A stretch of DNA of 48,602 nucleotides. It comes from Hydrogenophaga sp. GTDB lineage: Bacteria > Pseudomonadota > Gammaproteobacteria > Burkholderiales > Burkholderiaceae_C. The stretch is from positions 1-48,602 of the forward strand of contig NZ_JAHVAB010000020.1 of the NCBI RefSeq assembly GCF_019264445.1, written 5' to 3'. The first letter of the stretch is position 1. Every line of letters begins with the position of its first letter. The position numbers and the translations under genes were made by a program. The notes under the pieces are model-generated. The model saw only the letters and a list, made by a program, of their open reading frames with translations, searched no databases and was not told where the DNA came from. Below are positions 30,261 through 39,244 of the stretch, one piece after another.

Positions 30261-31955
30261 TCAGTCCTTCTGCCAGATCACTTTCTTGCCGGAGGCCTCC
30301 CACGCTTCGTAGTGGCGTGCATAGAGGTCTTCGATGCGGTTGCGCTTGACTTTGAAGGTCGGGGTGATGACGTCGTTGTCCACCGTCCATGCGGTGGTGA
30401 CGACCACGATGCACTGCAATTGCTCGTGGGGGTCCAGCGTGGCGTTGATGCCCTTGAGGTGGGCGGCCAGGGAGGTTTCGAGTTCGGCTCGGGCAGCGGC
30501 ATCGCCGCTCACGCGCGCCACCGCTTCCGCGCCGAGCATGACGATGCCCAGCGGTTGCCCGAGGTTGGCACCGGTCACCACGCAGGCTTCGACCGCCTCG
30601 TGCATCACCAGCTTGTCCTCAATGGGTGCGGGCGCCACGTATTTGCCCTTGCCGGTCTTGAAGAGGTCCTTTACCCGGCCGGTGATGCGCAGCAGCCCTT
30701 GCTTGTCGATCGTGCCCTTGTCGCCGGTGCGCAGCCAGCCGTCTTCGGTGAAGGCCTCGCGGCTTTTCTCCGGCTCCTTGTAGTAGCCCTGCATCAGCGC
30801 CTGGCTGAGCATCTGCACTTCGCCCGTTTGCGGGTCCAGGCGGTGTTGGACGCCCGCGTAGGTCGGCCCCACCGTGCCTTGCTGGTTCTTGCCGGGTTCG
30901 GTGATGTGGGAAAGCGCGAGGTTCTCGGTCATGCCGTAGCCCTCGTTGATGTTCAGGCCGAGCTGGCTGTACCACTGCATCAAGGCCAGAGGCATCGGCG
31001 CGGCGCCGCCGGCCGCGAACTTGCACTGGTCCAGGCCCAGTGCCTTCTTGACCTTCTTGCGCACGATGCCGCCCAGGATGGGTATGCCGAGCAGGCGGTT
31101 GAGTTTGGCCGGGGGCATCTTGGCGTGAATGCCCTGCTGGAACTTGACCCACAGCCGCGGGACCGAGAAGAAGATGGTGGGGCGCGCGCGCTGCAGATCG
31201 GCGGCGAAGGTGTCGAGCGACTCGGCGAAGAACACGTGCATGCTGGTGCGCAGCCAGCCATGCTCGACCAGCATGCGCTCGACCACATGGGCCAGTGGTA
31301 GGTACGACAGCATGCGGTCGTCGCCGGAAAGCGGAATGCGCTTGACGCCCGAGTCGATGGCCCAGGCGAAGTTGCCGAAGCTGTGCATCACCCCCTTGGG
31401 CAGGCCGGTGGTGCCCGAGGTGTAGATGAGGGTGGCCAGTTCGTCAGCGGTGCGCGTGGGCTCGCCAGCCATGGGCTGGTTGCGCCCGCAGATGGCGTCC
31501 CAGCCTTCGTAGGCTTCGATGGCGTCCAGCGGTGAAAGGGCATAGCTGATGCAGGGCATGCCCGCGGGCACGCCAGGCTTCATGCCTTCCCAACCATCGA
31601 GCTTGCCGATGAAGCAGGCCTTGGTCTCACTGTGCGTGAGGATCTGGCGCACCGTCTCGGCGGCGAGCGTGGGGTACAGGGGCACCGACACGTGGCCCGC
31701 CATCCAGATGGCGAGGTCGCTCATCATCCACCACGCGCAGTTCTTCGAGAGGATGGCGACCTTGGAGCCTGGCTCCCAGCCTTGCGATTGCAGGTGCGTG
31801 GCCATGCGGCGCACCTGGTCGCCGATCTGTGCCCAGGTGAAGTCCTGCACCGCGCCATCGCCCATGGGTTGCGTGAGGGCCACCCGGTTCGGGGCGGTTT
31901 TTTCCCAGTGGTACAGGCGTTGCAGGGCCAGCAGTTCGGGCGCGACTTGGGTCAT
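30261..31955 (-). CDS. AMP-dependent long-chain acyl-CoA synthetase
   Basis: A 564-residue ANL-superfamily adenylating enzyme that activates a carboxylic acid to its CoA thioester. Core motifs are the P-loop TLIYTSGTTGLPKGVMHS, the A5 motif NINEGYGMTENL, the A7 motif DGWLRTGDKG and the A8 hinge RITGRVKDLFKTGKGKYVAP. These match the FadD/FAA1-like long-chain class; the real chain length is unknown. The ATG at 31955 (MTQVAPELLAL) has a GGAGA sequence upstream on the minus strand. It converges with the phosphatase gene. The hydratase gene upstream ends 104 bases away. Confidence 0.92.
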   Translation of the reverse strand: MTQVAPELLALQRLYHWEKTAPNRVALTQPMGDGAVQDFTWAQIGDQVRRMATHLQSQGWEPGSKVAILSKNCAWWMMSDLAIWMAGHVSVPLYPTLAAETVRQILTHSETKACFIGKLDGWEGMKPGVPAGMPCISYALSPLDAIEAYEGWDAICGRNQPMAGEPTRTADELATLIYTSGTTGLPKGVMHSFGNFAWAIDSGVKRIPLSGDDRMLSYLPLAHVVERMLVEHGWLRTSMHVFFAESLDTFAADLQRARPTIFFSVPRLWVKFQQGIHAKMPPAKLNRLLGIPILGGIVRKKVKKALGLDQCKFAAGGAAPMPLALMQWYSQLGLNINEGYGMTENLALSHITEPGKNQQGTVGPTYAGVQHRLDPQTGEVQMLSQALMQGYYKEPEKSREAFTEDGWLRTGDKGTIDKQGLLRITGRVKDLFKTGKGKYVAPAPIEDKLVMHEAVEACVVTGANLGQPLGIVMLGAEAVARVSGDAAARAELETSLAAHLKGINATLDPHEQLQCIVVVTTAWTVDNDVITPTFKVKRNRIEDLYARHYEAWEASGKKVIWQKD

Positions 31956-32059
31956 CGGGAATGTCTCCGTTGTTGTGTGAGCGAAGGGCGAATCTACCAA
32001 GCCCTCCGCTCACTGTTTAGAGGGTTTCACCTGTTCGGAGCCCCCATGCCAGAGATGGT

Positions 32060-32860
32060 TCAGTCGGTGAAGCGCACCGCCAGGCTGGGCAGTGGCAGGC
32101 CGAACTGCGCGGACCATTGCTCGCCGGGCAGCACGGGCCAGGCGTCGGTCCAGGTGCCGGTGGTGACCACGTCACCGGCTTTCACATCGGGTGCACCGGG
32201 GCAGTCGCGCAGCGTCTCGATGAAATGCCTGAGCGCGTGCAGCGGGCTGTCGAGCACGTTGCTGCCTCGGCCGCTTTCAACGGCCTGGCCGTTTTTGTGC
32301 AGCGTCACTTCGGCGTGGGACAACAGCGTATGGAGCGCGTGCGCGTCGCTGGCCAGTTCGAGGATGGGGACGCGTCGACCTATCAGCAGGCGGGCATGCA
32401 GGCCGCCATCGGCCACGGTGTCCGCGGGCAGAAACTTCCAGTCGGGCAGGTGGGACTGCACCACTTCGAAGCCGGGTGCGATCCAGTCGATGGCGTCGAA
32501 GATGTTGTCCAGCGTGGCCTGAGGCTTCGGCGTGGCCTTCAGGCCGAACACGGTTTCGGGTTCGATGCGGGGCTGGCACGCCCGCGCGAGCGAGACCTGA
32601 CCTTCGTCGTCGGCCTGCGTGAGCGTGGTGTCCCAGACGGTGCCCCAGATGGGCGCGAACACGTTGTAGCGCGGCCAGATGGTGCGGTTGGTGAAACCCA
32701 CCTTGTAGCCGCGCGGGTGTTCGCCGCGCGCCATGCGCAGCCGCCGCACCTCCAGCGCCTTGGCATAGGCCGCTTCGAGGTCAAAGCTGTTGTTCGCAGT
32801 GAGTGGGGCGGACCAGAGGCGGCCCTCGTCCAGGTGGTCGAGCAGGGTGTGAGGTGTCAT
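32060..32860 (-). CDS. 2-keto-4-pentenoate hydratase family protein
   Basis: A 266-residue protein of the MhpD/DmpE hydratase group in the fumarylacetoacetate hydrolase superfamily. Markers are GYKVGFTNRTIWPRYNV, the metal-ligand stretch ARACQPRIEPETVFGL and the C-terminal VKAGDVVTTGTWTDAWPV. Relatives hydrate 2-hydroxypenta-2,4-dienoate or similar products of aromatic meta-cleavage. No other meta-cleavage gene is nearby, so the substrate is open. The ATG at 32860 is used. It lies 13 bases downstream of the LysR gene on the same strand and may be cotranscribed with it. Confidence 0.85.
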   Translation of the reverse strand: MTPHTLLDHLDEGRLWSAPLTANNSFDLEAAYAKALEVRRLRMARGEHPRGYKVGFTNRTIWPRYNVFAPIWGTVWDTTLTQADDEGQVSLARACQPRIEPETVFGLKATPKPQATLDNIFDAIDWIAPGFEVVQSHLPDWKFLPADTVADGGLHARLLIGRRVPILELASDAHALHTLLSHAEVTLHKNGQAVESGRGSNVLDSPLHALRHFIETLRDCPGAPDVKAGDVVTTGTWTDAWPVLPGEQWSAQFGLPLPSLAVRFTD

Positions 32861-32873
32861 GGCGCCATCGTAC

Positions 32874-33806
32874 TCAGGGTGCTGGCTGTGCGCGGCCAAA
32901 CAGCCGGTGCACCTGCGCGCGGATCCACTGGTGTGCCGGGTCTCTGGCCGTGCTGGCGTGCCAGACCAGACGAACGTCGTACGTGGGCGCGGCGGCGCGC
33001 GGCAGTTCCCACACGCGCATGTCCAGCCGCTGGCCGACGTTGGCTGCGTACATCTGCGGCACGATGGTGAGCAGGTCTGTGTTGAGCGCGAGCTCGGGCA
33101 GGGCGCCGAAGTGGCGTGCGCGGATGACCACGCGGTCGCTGAGTTTCAGGCGCACCAGCATCTGCTCCACGCTGCCATGAAAGGTGGCGGTGGGCGCGGC
33201 CACCACGAGCGACGACTCCGCGAGCTGCTGTGCGCTGAGCGTGCGCCCGGCCTTGCCGCTGGCCGGTCGCCAGCGCGGCGAGGTCATGGCCACGTAATGC
33301 TCGCGAAAGAGCAGGTCGGCGCGCACGCCGCGGTGGCGCGGTTGCAGGATGCCGATGGCGAAATCGATCTCGCGCGATTCGAGCGCCGCCGGCACGTCCT
33401 CTGCAGCCACCGACACGTTGGTGAGGTGCGATTGCGGCGCCTGCTGGCGCAGGGCCGCAGCCAGCGGTGGCAGAAACATCATTTCCCCCAGGTCAGAGAG
33501 CGACAGGCGCCAGCGCATGTCGCTGTGCGCGGGGTCGAACGCGTCGCGCACCGTGACGGCGGTCTCCAGCATCTGCAGCTGGGCCTGCACTTCGGGCGCG
33601 AGCCGCTCGCACAACCGCGTGGCCTGCAGGCCGCCGGGTGAGCGCACAAACAGGTCGTCCTGAAAGTAGTCGCGCAGCCGCGACAGCGCATTGCTGGTGG
33701 CCGGTTGTGACAGCGACAGCGCCTTGCCCGCTGCGGTGACGGAGCCGGTGCGGTGGATCGCCGCAAGCACGCGCAGCAGGTTGAGATCGAGTTGCCGGAA
33801 GTTCAT
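32874..33806 (-). CDS. LysR-family transcriptional regulator
   Basis: A 310-residue LysR regulator. The winged helix-turn-helix occupies residues 1-65 (LNLLRVLAAIHRTGSVTAAG, then LSLSQPATSNALSRLR). The remainder is the periplasmic-binding-protein-like effector domain. It resembles the NodD/NahR/LinR subgroup by its start (FRQLDLNLLRVL). It is divergent from the iorA-like gene with 121 bases between, where a dyad overlaps a promoter, so it likely controls that operon and possibly the hydratase gene downstream of itself. The inducer is unknown. Confidence 0.93.
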   Translation of the reverse strand: MNFRQLDLNLLRVLAAIHRTGSVTAAGKALSLSQPATSNALSRLRDYFQDDLFVRSPGGLQATRLCERLAPEVQAQLQMLETAVTVRDAFDPAHSDMRWRLSLSDLGEMMFLPPLAAALRQQAPQSHLTNVSVAAEDVPAALESREIDFAIGILQPRHRGVRADLLFREHYVAMTSPRWRPASGKAGRTLSAQQLAESSLVVAAPTATFHGSVEQMLVRLKLSDRVVIRARHFGALPELALNTDLLTIVPQMYAANVGQRLDMRVWELPRAAAPTYDVRLVWHASTARDPAHQWIRAQVHRLFGRAQPAP

Positions 33807-33860
33807 CGTGGGCCTCTAAGGGTTGTCCCGAATTATCCATTTCGTGAATGCACCACATCC

Positions 33861-33900
33861 GATCAATCCATTGGTCAGATGGTGCCCCAAGCACTAGATT
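33861..33900 (+). promoter_or_regulatory. Candidate iorA promoter with overlapping LysR dyad
   Basis: A -35-like TTGGTC (33871-33876) and a -10-like TAGATT (33895-33900) are 18 bases apart and would start transcription near 33906. An imperfect dyad, GATCAAT-CC-ATTGGTC (33861-33876, six of seven positions symmetric), overlaps the -35. This is a plausible binding site for the divergent LysR protein. Confidence 0.45.
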
Positions 33901-33927
33901 GCGGGCACAACACAAGGAGACCCACGA

Positions 33928-36075
33928 TTGGAACGTTCATTTCACAGCGAGATTGAGGCGCTCAAGCTCGGCCAGGGCGAGACCTTTCAGGGCGAGGGCA
34001 TCCTGGCGGTGACGAAGGCGCTGCTGCAGTCGGGCGTGACGTACGTGGGTGGCTACCAGGGTTCGCCGATCTCGCACCTGCTCGATGTGATGGTGCAGGC
34101 CAAGCCCTACATGGACGAGCTGGGCGTGCACGTGGAAGCCTGCACCAACGAGAGCTCGGCCGCGGCCATGCTGGCCGCTTCCATCATGTACCCGGTGCGT
34201 GGCGCGGTCACCTGGAAGTCGGTGGTGGGCACCAATGTGGCGTCGGATGCGCTGTCCAATTTGGCGTCTCCCGGTGTGATGGGCGGTGCGGTGATCGTGG
34301 TGGGCGAGGACTACGGCGAAGGCGCCAGCGTGATCCAGGAACGCACGCACGCCTTCGCCATGAAATCGGCGCTGTGGCTCATGGACCCGCGCCCGAACCT
34401 GCCCACCATCGTGCGCATGACCGAGAAGGCGTTCGAGCTGTCCGAGGCATCGAACACGCCGGTGATGATCGAGCTGCGCATTCGCGCCTGCCATGTGCAA
34501 GGCAGCTTCGTGGCCAGTGACAATATCGCGCCAGCCATTTCCAGCCGCCACTTGCAGCAGCAGGCGGCGGGGTTCAGCTACGACCGCCTCTCGCACCCAC
34601 CTTCCACCTTCCGGCACGAAAAGCACAAGTACGAGGTGCGCATGCCGGCGGCGCGCCGCTTCATCGAGGAAGCGGGCCTGAACGAGCGCTTTGACGGCCG
34701 GCACGGCGCGGTGGGCCTGATCGTGCAGGGTGGCCTGTACAACACGACCATCCGTGCGCTGCAGCAGGCGGGCCTGGCCAATGGCCTGGGCGAGACCGAT
34801 ATCCCGATGCTGGTGCTCAACGTCGTGTACCCGCTGGTGCCCGAGCAGATCGCGGCCTTCTGTGCGGACAAGCGCGCGGTGCTGGTGATTGAAGAAGGCC
34901 AGCCGGAATTCATCGAGCAGGACATTGCCACGCAGCTGCGCCGGGCCGATCTGCAGACGCGTCTGCATGGCAAGGACCTTCTGCCCATGGGCGGCGAGTA
35001 CACGGCAGAGATTCTGCTCAAGGGCCTCACGGCTTTCGCGGCCGAGCACCTGCCTTTGCTGGATCTGTCGCCCGCCAACCGCTTCAGCACCGAGCTGGCC
35101 GAGGTGCGCGAACGCGCGCTGGCCGAGCTCGGCGGCGGCGTGCCGGCGCGCCCGCCCAACTTCTGCACCGGCTGCCCGGAGCGCCCGGTGTTTGCCGCGC
35201 TCAAGCTGGTCGAGCGCGATGTGGGCAAGCTGCACATCTCGACCGACATCGGCTGCCATTCGTTCGCCACCTTCGAACCCTTCTCGTTCGGCAACTCGAT
35301 CCTCGGCTACGGGATGAGCATGGCGTCCAGCGCGGCGGTCAAGAACTTCTCGGCCAAGCGGCCCGTTGCGATCATGGGCGACGGGGGCTTCTGGCACAAC
35401 GGCCTGCTCTCGGGGGTGAGCTCGACACTGCTCAACCAGGGCGATGGCGTGCTGGTGATCATGAAGAACGGCTACACCTCGGCCACCGGCACGCAGGAAA
35501 CCATGTCCACGCCCGCGTCGGAGGCCAAGCGCGTGGCCGAAGGCTCGAGTGCCACCGCCGGCGAGATGACGATCGAGAACACGCTGCAGGGCATGGGCGT
35601 GAAGTGGGTCAAGACAGTGCACAACTACCGCGTCTCGAAAGTGCGCGACCTGCTCAAGGAGGCGGTGAACTCGCCTTTCAAGGGGCTGAAGGTGGTGATT
35701 GCGGAAGGCGAATGCCAGCTCGAGCGCCAGCGCCGCCTCAAGCCCATTCGCGCGCGCCGCCTCAAGGAAGGCCTGCGCAGCGTGCGCACACGCTACGGTG
35801 TGGACGAAGACACCTGCACCGGCGACCACTCGTGCATTCGCCTCTCGGGCTGCCCCACGCTCACCGTCAAGCCCGCCAGCGATCCGCTGCGGCGCGAGCC
35901 GGTGGCGCACGTCACCAATGGCTGCGTGGGCTGCGGCCTGTGTGGCGAGGTGGCCGACGCGGCGGTGCTGTGCCCGTCGTTCCACAAGATCGAGATCGTG
36001 ACCCACCCCGGCTGGTGGGACCGCGTCACCGACCGTTTCAACCGCTTCTTCATCGGCCTGCTGCAGCCGGCCTGA
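33928..36075 (+). CDS. iorA: Indolepyruvate:ferredoxin oxidoreductase, alpha-like subunit
   Basis: A 715-residue TPP- and Fe-S-dependent 2-oxoacid oxidoreductase subunit that decarboxylates aryl-pyruvates to acyl-CoA. Residues about 15-230 are the PYR-type domain (GYQGSPISHLLD, HVEACTNESSAAAM). The TPP-binding part is near 430-560 (PNFCTGCPERPVF, DIGCHSF, MGDGGFWHNGLL). The C-terminal ferredoxin-like region has CVGCGLC and a CP pair; the other cluster reads CTGDHSCIRLSGCP, with only three cysteines. The start is a TTG at 33928, supported by a strong AAGGAGA at 33914-33920. It is first in an apparent operon with the beta-like subunit and TRAP genes. Confidence 0.9.
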   Translation: MERSFHSEIEALKLGQGETFQGEGILAVTKALLQSGVTYVGGYQGSPISHLLDVMVQAKPYMDELGVHVEACTNESSAAAMLAASIMYPVRGAVTWKSVVGTNVASDALSNLASPGVMGGAVIVVGEDYGEGASVIQERTHAFAMKSALWLMDPRPNLPTIVRMTEKAFELSEASNTPVMIELRIRACHVQGSFVASDNIAPAISSRHLQQQAAGFSYDRLSHPPSTFRHEKHKYEVRMPAARRFIEEAGLNERFDGRHGAVGLIVQGGLYNTTIRALQQAGLANGLGETDIPMLVLNVVYPLVPEQIAAFCADKRAVLVIEEGQPEFIEQDIATQLRRADLQTRLHGKDLLPMGGEYTAEILLKGLTAFAAEHLPLLDLSPANRFSTELAEVRERALAELGGGVPARPPNFCTGCPERPVFAALKLVERDVGKLHISTDIGCHSFATFEPFSFGNSILGYGMSMASSAAVKNFSAKRPVAIMGDGGFWHNGLLSGVSSTLLNQGDGVLVIMKNGYTSATGTQETMSTPASEAKRVAEGSSATAGEMTIENTLQGMGVKWVKTVHNYRVSKVRDLLKEAVNSPFKGLKVVIAEGECQLERQRRLKPIRARRLKEGLRSVRTRYGVDEDTCTGDHSCIRLSGCPTLTVKPASDPLRREPVAHVTNGCVGCGLCGEVADAAVLCPSFHKIEIVTHPGWWDRVTDRFNRFFIGLLQPA

Positions 36076-36078
36076 CCC

Positions 36079-37656
36079 ATGAATTCACAAGACAACGCCT
36101 ACGGCATCTTGATCGCTGCACTCGGTGGCGAGGGCGGCGGTGTGCTGGCCGACTGGCTGGTGCAATGCGCGCTGCGCCACGGGCTGCCGGTGCAGGCCAC
36201 TTCGGTGCCCGGTGTGGCCCAGCGCACGGGTGCCACGAGCTACTACATCGAGCTGCTGCGCGAGCCGGCGCCTGCCGGCGCCACGCCTGTCTTTGGCCTC
36301 ACGCCGGTGGCGGGCCGTGTGGACGTGGTGGTGGCCAGCGAGCTGCTGGAAGCCGCGCGCATGGTGGAGCGTGGCTTCGTCACCGCGCGCACCACGCTGC
36401 TGGCATCCACCCACCGCATCTACACCACGGTGGAAAAGATGCACATGGCCGATGGCCGCCAGAACCCGCAACGCCTGGCCGACGCGGCGCGTGCACTCGC
36501 ACGCAAGACCGTGCTGTTCGACATGGAGGCCGTGACGACCCAGGCCGGCACCGTGATCTCTGCGGTGATGTTTGGCTCGCTGGCAGGTGCCGGCGTGCTG
36601 CCCTGGCCGCGCAGCGTGTGTGAAGACGTGATCCGCGCATCGGGCAAGGGCGTGCAGGCCAGCCTGGCTGGCTTTGCCGCCGCGTTTGACGAGGCCGCAG
36701 CGCCTTCGAGCGCGTCCCCCGAGATGTCGAAAGACGCGCTGCAGGTGCTGGCCGATGGGGGCCTGCCGCAGGCACTGCAGGGCGAATGGGCGCAGCGCCT
36801 GCAGCCCTGGCCCGCGGCGGTGCAACTGCTCGCCGCGCATGGCGCACTGCGCTGCCGCGACTACCAGAACGGCGCTTACGCCCAAGCCTTTCTGGACCAT
36901 GTGCAAGCGCTCGTGAGCGCTGCCACGCCCGAGGCCAGTGCCGCGCTCGAAGAGGCGGTGCGCCACCTGGCGCTGTGGATGTGCTTCGAAGACGTGATCC
37001 GTGTAGCCGACCTGAAGACGCGGCGCAGCCGCTATGCGCGCGTGACCAGCGAATCGCAGGCCCAACCGGGCGACATCGTCCGCGTGACCGAACACTTCAA
37101 GCCCGGCGTTGACGAAGTGGCGGCCGTGCTGCCGCGTGCGCTGGGCGAGTGGCTGGTGGCGCTGGCGACGCGGCGTGGCTGGATGGGCAAGGCGCATGTG
37201 GGTTTGCACATCCGCTCTACCAGTCTCTGGGGCTACCTCATGCTGCGCAGCCTGGCGTGGCTGCGGCCTTTGCGGCCGCGCTCCCTGCGTTACGCGCAGG
37301 AGCACGAAACCCTGTCGGTGTGGCTCGCAGCCATGCGCCAGGTGTTGCGCGAGTCGCCAGCGTTCGCGCTGGTGCTCGCCGGCTTGCCGCAAGTGCTCAA
37401 GGGCTATGGCGACACGCAGGCACGCGGCCGGCTGAACTACGCCCGCCTGTGGTCCACCCACGTGGTGCCAGCCCTGAGCGGTGCGCCTGGCGCACCGCAG
37501 GCCGCGAGCGACTTGAGCGCAGCGCTCAAAGCCACGCTGGCTGACCCTGAAGGCAAACTCAACCAGGCGCACCGCGCGCCCGCCTCGAACACGCACCCGG
37601 TGTTCTGGGCCGCCAAGGCGCCGCACCGGGAAACTACGCTCACCCCTCGCGCATGA
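36079..37656 (+). CDS. iorB: Indolepyruvate oxidoreductase beta-like subunit with extra C-terminal domain
   Basis: A 525-residue protein. Residues about 1-200 are the gamma-type domain of 2-oxoacid:ferredoxin oxidoreductases (IAALGGEGGGVLADWLV, VPGVAQRTGATSYYIE, VVASELLEAAR). The rest, about 220-500, matches the extra C-terminal domain seen in fused proteobacterial indolepyruvate oxidoreductases, which I believe is DUF6537. It is much longer than archaeal IorB (about 200). The ATG is 3 bases after the iorA stop, so the two are cotranscribed and probably form the enzyme together. Confidence 0.87.
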   Translation: MNSQDNAYGILIAALGGEGGGVLADWLVQCALRHGLPVQATSVPGVAQRTGATSYYIELLREPAPAGATPVFGLTPVAGRVDVVVASELLEAARMVERGFVTARTTLLASTHRIYTTVEKMHMADGRQNPQRLADAARALARKTVLFDMEAVTTQAGTVISAVMFGSLAGAGVLPWPRSVCEDVIRASGKGVQASLAGFAAAFDEAAAPSSASPEMSKDALQVLADGGLPQALQGEWAQRLQPWPAAVQLLAAHGALRCRDYQNGAYAQAFLDHVQALVSAATPEASAALEEAVRHLALWMCFEDVIRVADLKTRRSRYARVTSESQAQPGDIVRVTEHFKPGVDEVAAVLPRALGEWLVALATRRGWMGKAHVGLHIRSTSLWGYLMLRSLAWLRPLRPRSLRYAQEHETLSVWLAAMRQVLRESPAFALVLAGLPQVLKGYGDTQARGRLNYARLWSTHVVPALSGAPGAPQAASDLSAALKATLADPEGKLNQAHRAPASNTHPVFWAAKAPHRETTLTPRA

Positions 37657-37709
37657 ATGCCTGCACCATGCGCCTTCCCTTGAAAAACGTCATTACCCAG
37701 GAGACAAAC

Positions 37710-38738
37710 ATGAAATCCCGCAACCGTTCTTCCCTTCGCGCCGTGGCCATTGCCACCTTGCTGCTGGGTGCACTCGGCGCACAGGCGCAGGACAAGGCCG
37801 TCGAACTCAAGTTCGCGCACTGGCTGCCGGCCTCGCACCCGCTGGCCAAGCTCGGTTTCGAGCCCTGGGCGAAATCGGTGGAAGCGGCGTCCAAGGGGTC
37901 CATCAAGGTTGCGCTGTTCCCGGCGCAGCAGCTGGGCAAGGCCGCTGACCACTACGACATGGCGCGCGACGGCATTGCCGAGATGACCTGGGTCAACCCG
38001 GGCTACCAGGCCGGCCGTTTCCCCATGATCGCTGCGGGCGAGTTGCCCTTTCTGATCGGCAAGCCCGGCCCAGGCTCGGCCGCGCTCGACCAGTGGTACC
38101 GCCCCTACGCCGCGGCCGAAATGAAGGACGTGAAGTTCTGCTTCGCCCACGTGCACATCGGCACCTTCCACGCCAAGAAGCCGATCACCGAACCCGGCCA
38201 GCTCAAGGGCATGAAGATCCGCTCGGCCAACGGCACCGTGGCACAGACCATGACGCTGCTGGGCGCCACCAACGTGCAGGTGTCCGCGCCAGAAGCGCGC
38301 GACGCGCTCGACAAGGGCGTGGCCGATGCCATCACCTTCCCCTGGAATTCGATCGTTTCCTTCGGCATCGACAAGGCCGTCAAGTTCCACAGCGACATGC
38401 GCTTCTATGCCTCCGACTTCGTGTGGGTGCTCAACAAGCCCTGGTACGACAAGCTCGCCGCAGGCCAGAAGAAAGTGATCGACGACCACTGCAACAACGA
38501 GTGGGCCGGCAAGGTGGGCGCCGCCTGGGGCGACGAGGAAGACTCGGGCCAGGGCAAGCTGGAGAAGACTGCGGGCCACACCATCGTGCCGATCTCGCCC
38601 GCGCAGATCGACGTCTGGAAAAAGGCTGTGGAGCCCGTGTACGGCCAGTGGGTGAAGGCCGCTGACGCCGCCGGCAACAAGGGCCAGGCCGCACTGGACG
38701 ACCTGCGCAAGGAACTGGCCAGCCGCAAAGCCAACTGA
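37710..38738 (+). CDS. dctP: TRAP transporter substrate-binding protein (DctP family)
   Basis: A 342-residue periplasmic solute-binding protein. The signal peptide (MKSRNRSSLRAVAIATLLLG to about residue 26, cleaved after AQA) is followed by the DctP fold with ELKFAHWLPASHPLAK and the LKGMKIRSANGTVAQTM motif holding the arginine that binds the substrate carboxylate. TRAP systems take up organic acids with a sodium gradient. Start ATG at 37710 follows CAGGAGACA. The gene is 53 bases after iorB and overlaps dctQ (TGATG). The link to the oxidoreductase suggests a keto or aromatic acid substrate (inference). Confidence 0.93.
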   Translation: MKSRNRSSLRAVAIATLLLGALGAQAQDKAVELKFAHWLPASHPLAKLGFEPWAKSVEAASKGSIKVALFPAQQLGKAADHYDMARDGIAEMTWVNPGYQAGRFPMIAAGELPFLIGKPGPGSAALDQWYRPYAAAEMKDVKFCFAHVHIGTFHAKKPITEPGQLKGMKIRSANGTVAQTMTLLGATNVQVSAPEARDALDKGVADAITFPWNSIVSFGIDKAVKFHSDMRFYASDFVWVLNKPWYDKLAAGQKKVIDDHCNNEWAGKVGAAWGDEEDSGQGKLEKTAGHTIVPISPAQIDVWKKAVEPVYGQWVKAADAAGNKGQAALDDLRKELASRKAN

Positions 38739-39244
38739 TGAAGCGCCTGTTCTCGGCCATCGAAACGGTGGCCGCGCTGTTCCTGCTGCTGATCGCGTTG
38801 TTGACCGCAGGCAATGTGCTGCTGCGCTACGTGTTCAGCGTGCAGATTCCTGACTGGTTCGATGGCACGCAGATGCTGCAGGGCATCGCCATGTTCTGGG
38901 GCATCGCCCTGGCCACTTACTACGGCACGCACATCGGTGTCGACATCTTGTGGGAACACCTGGGCCCGCGCGGCAAGCGCCGCGTGGACCTGCTCGCCAC
39001 CGCCATCACCGCTGCCTTCCTTGTGCCCCTGGCCTGGATGGTGTGGGTGAAAGTGGGCGGCACCGGCAGCCAGGGCACCATGGACCTGCGCCTGCCGCTG
39101 CAGTGGTTCTACAGCGTGGGCGCTGCGGGCGCCACGGTGGCCGCGGTGCTGGCGGCGGTGCGGCTGGTGCAGCTCTGGCAAGGCCGTGAGGCCAGCCCTG
39201 AGCCGGTGGACGACGACGCACCAGGAGCAGCCCATGGATCGTGA
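38738..39244 (+). CDS. dctQ: TRAP transporter small membrane subunit (DctQ)
   Basis: A 168-residue protein with four transmembrane helices (about 8-28, 43-65, 85-108 and 125-147), including the PDWFDGTQMLQGIAMFWGIA stretch typical of DctQ. It pairs with DctM to form the transporter. The ATG at 38738 shares a base with the dctP stop, and its 3' end overlaps dctM by 11 bases. Confidence 0.92.
   Translation: MKRLFSAIETVAALFLLLIALLTAGNVLLRYVFSVQIPDWFDGTQMLQGIAMFWGIALATYYGTHIGVDILWEHLGPRGKRRVDLLATAITAAFLVPLAWMVWVKVGGTGSQGTMDLRLPLQWFYSVGAAGATVAAVLAAVRLVQLWQGREASPEPVDDDAPGAAHGS

Noticed and set aside
33937..36006. 689-codon open frame on the minus strand
   Set aside because: Exactly antisense to the iorA-like gene; its His/Arg/Ala/Leu-rich translation is typical of GC-rich shadow frames.
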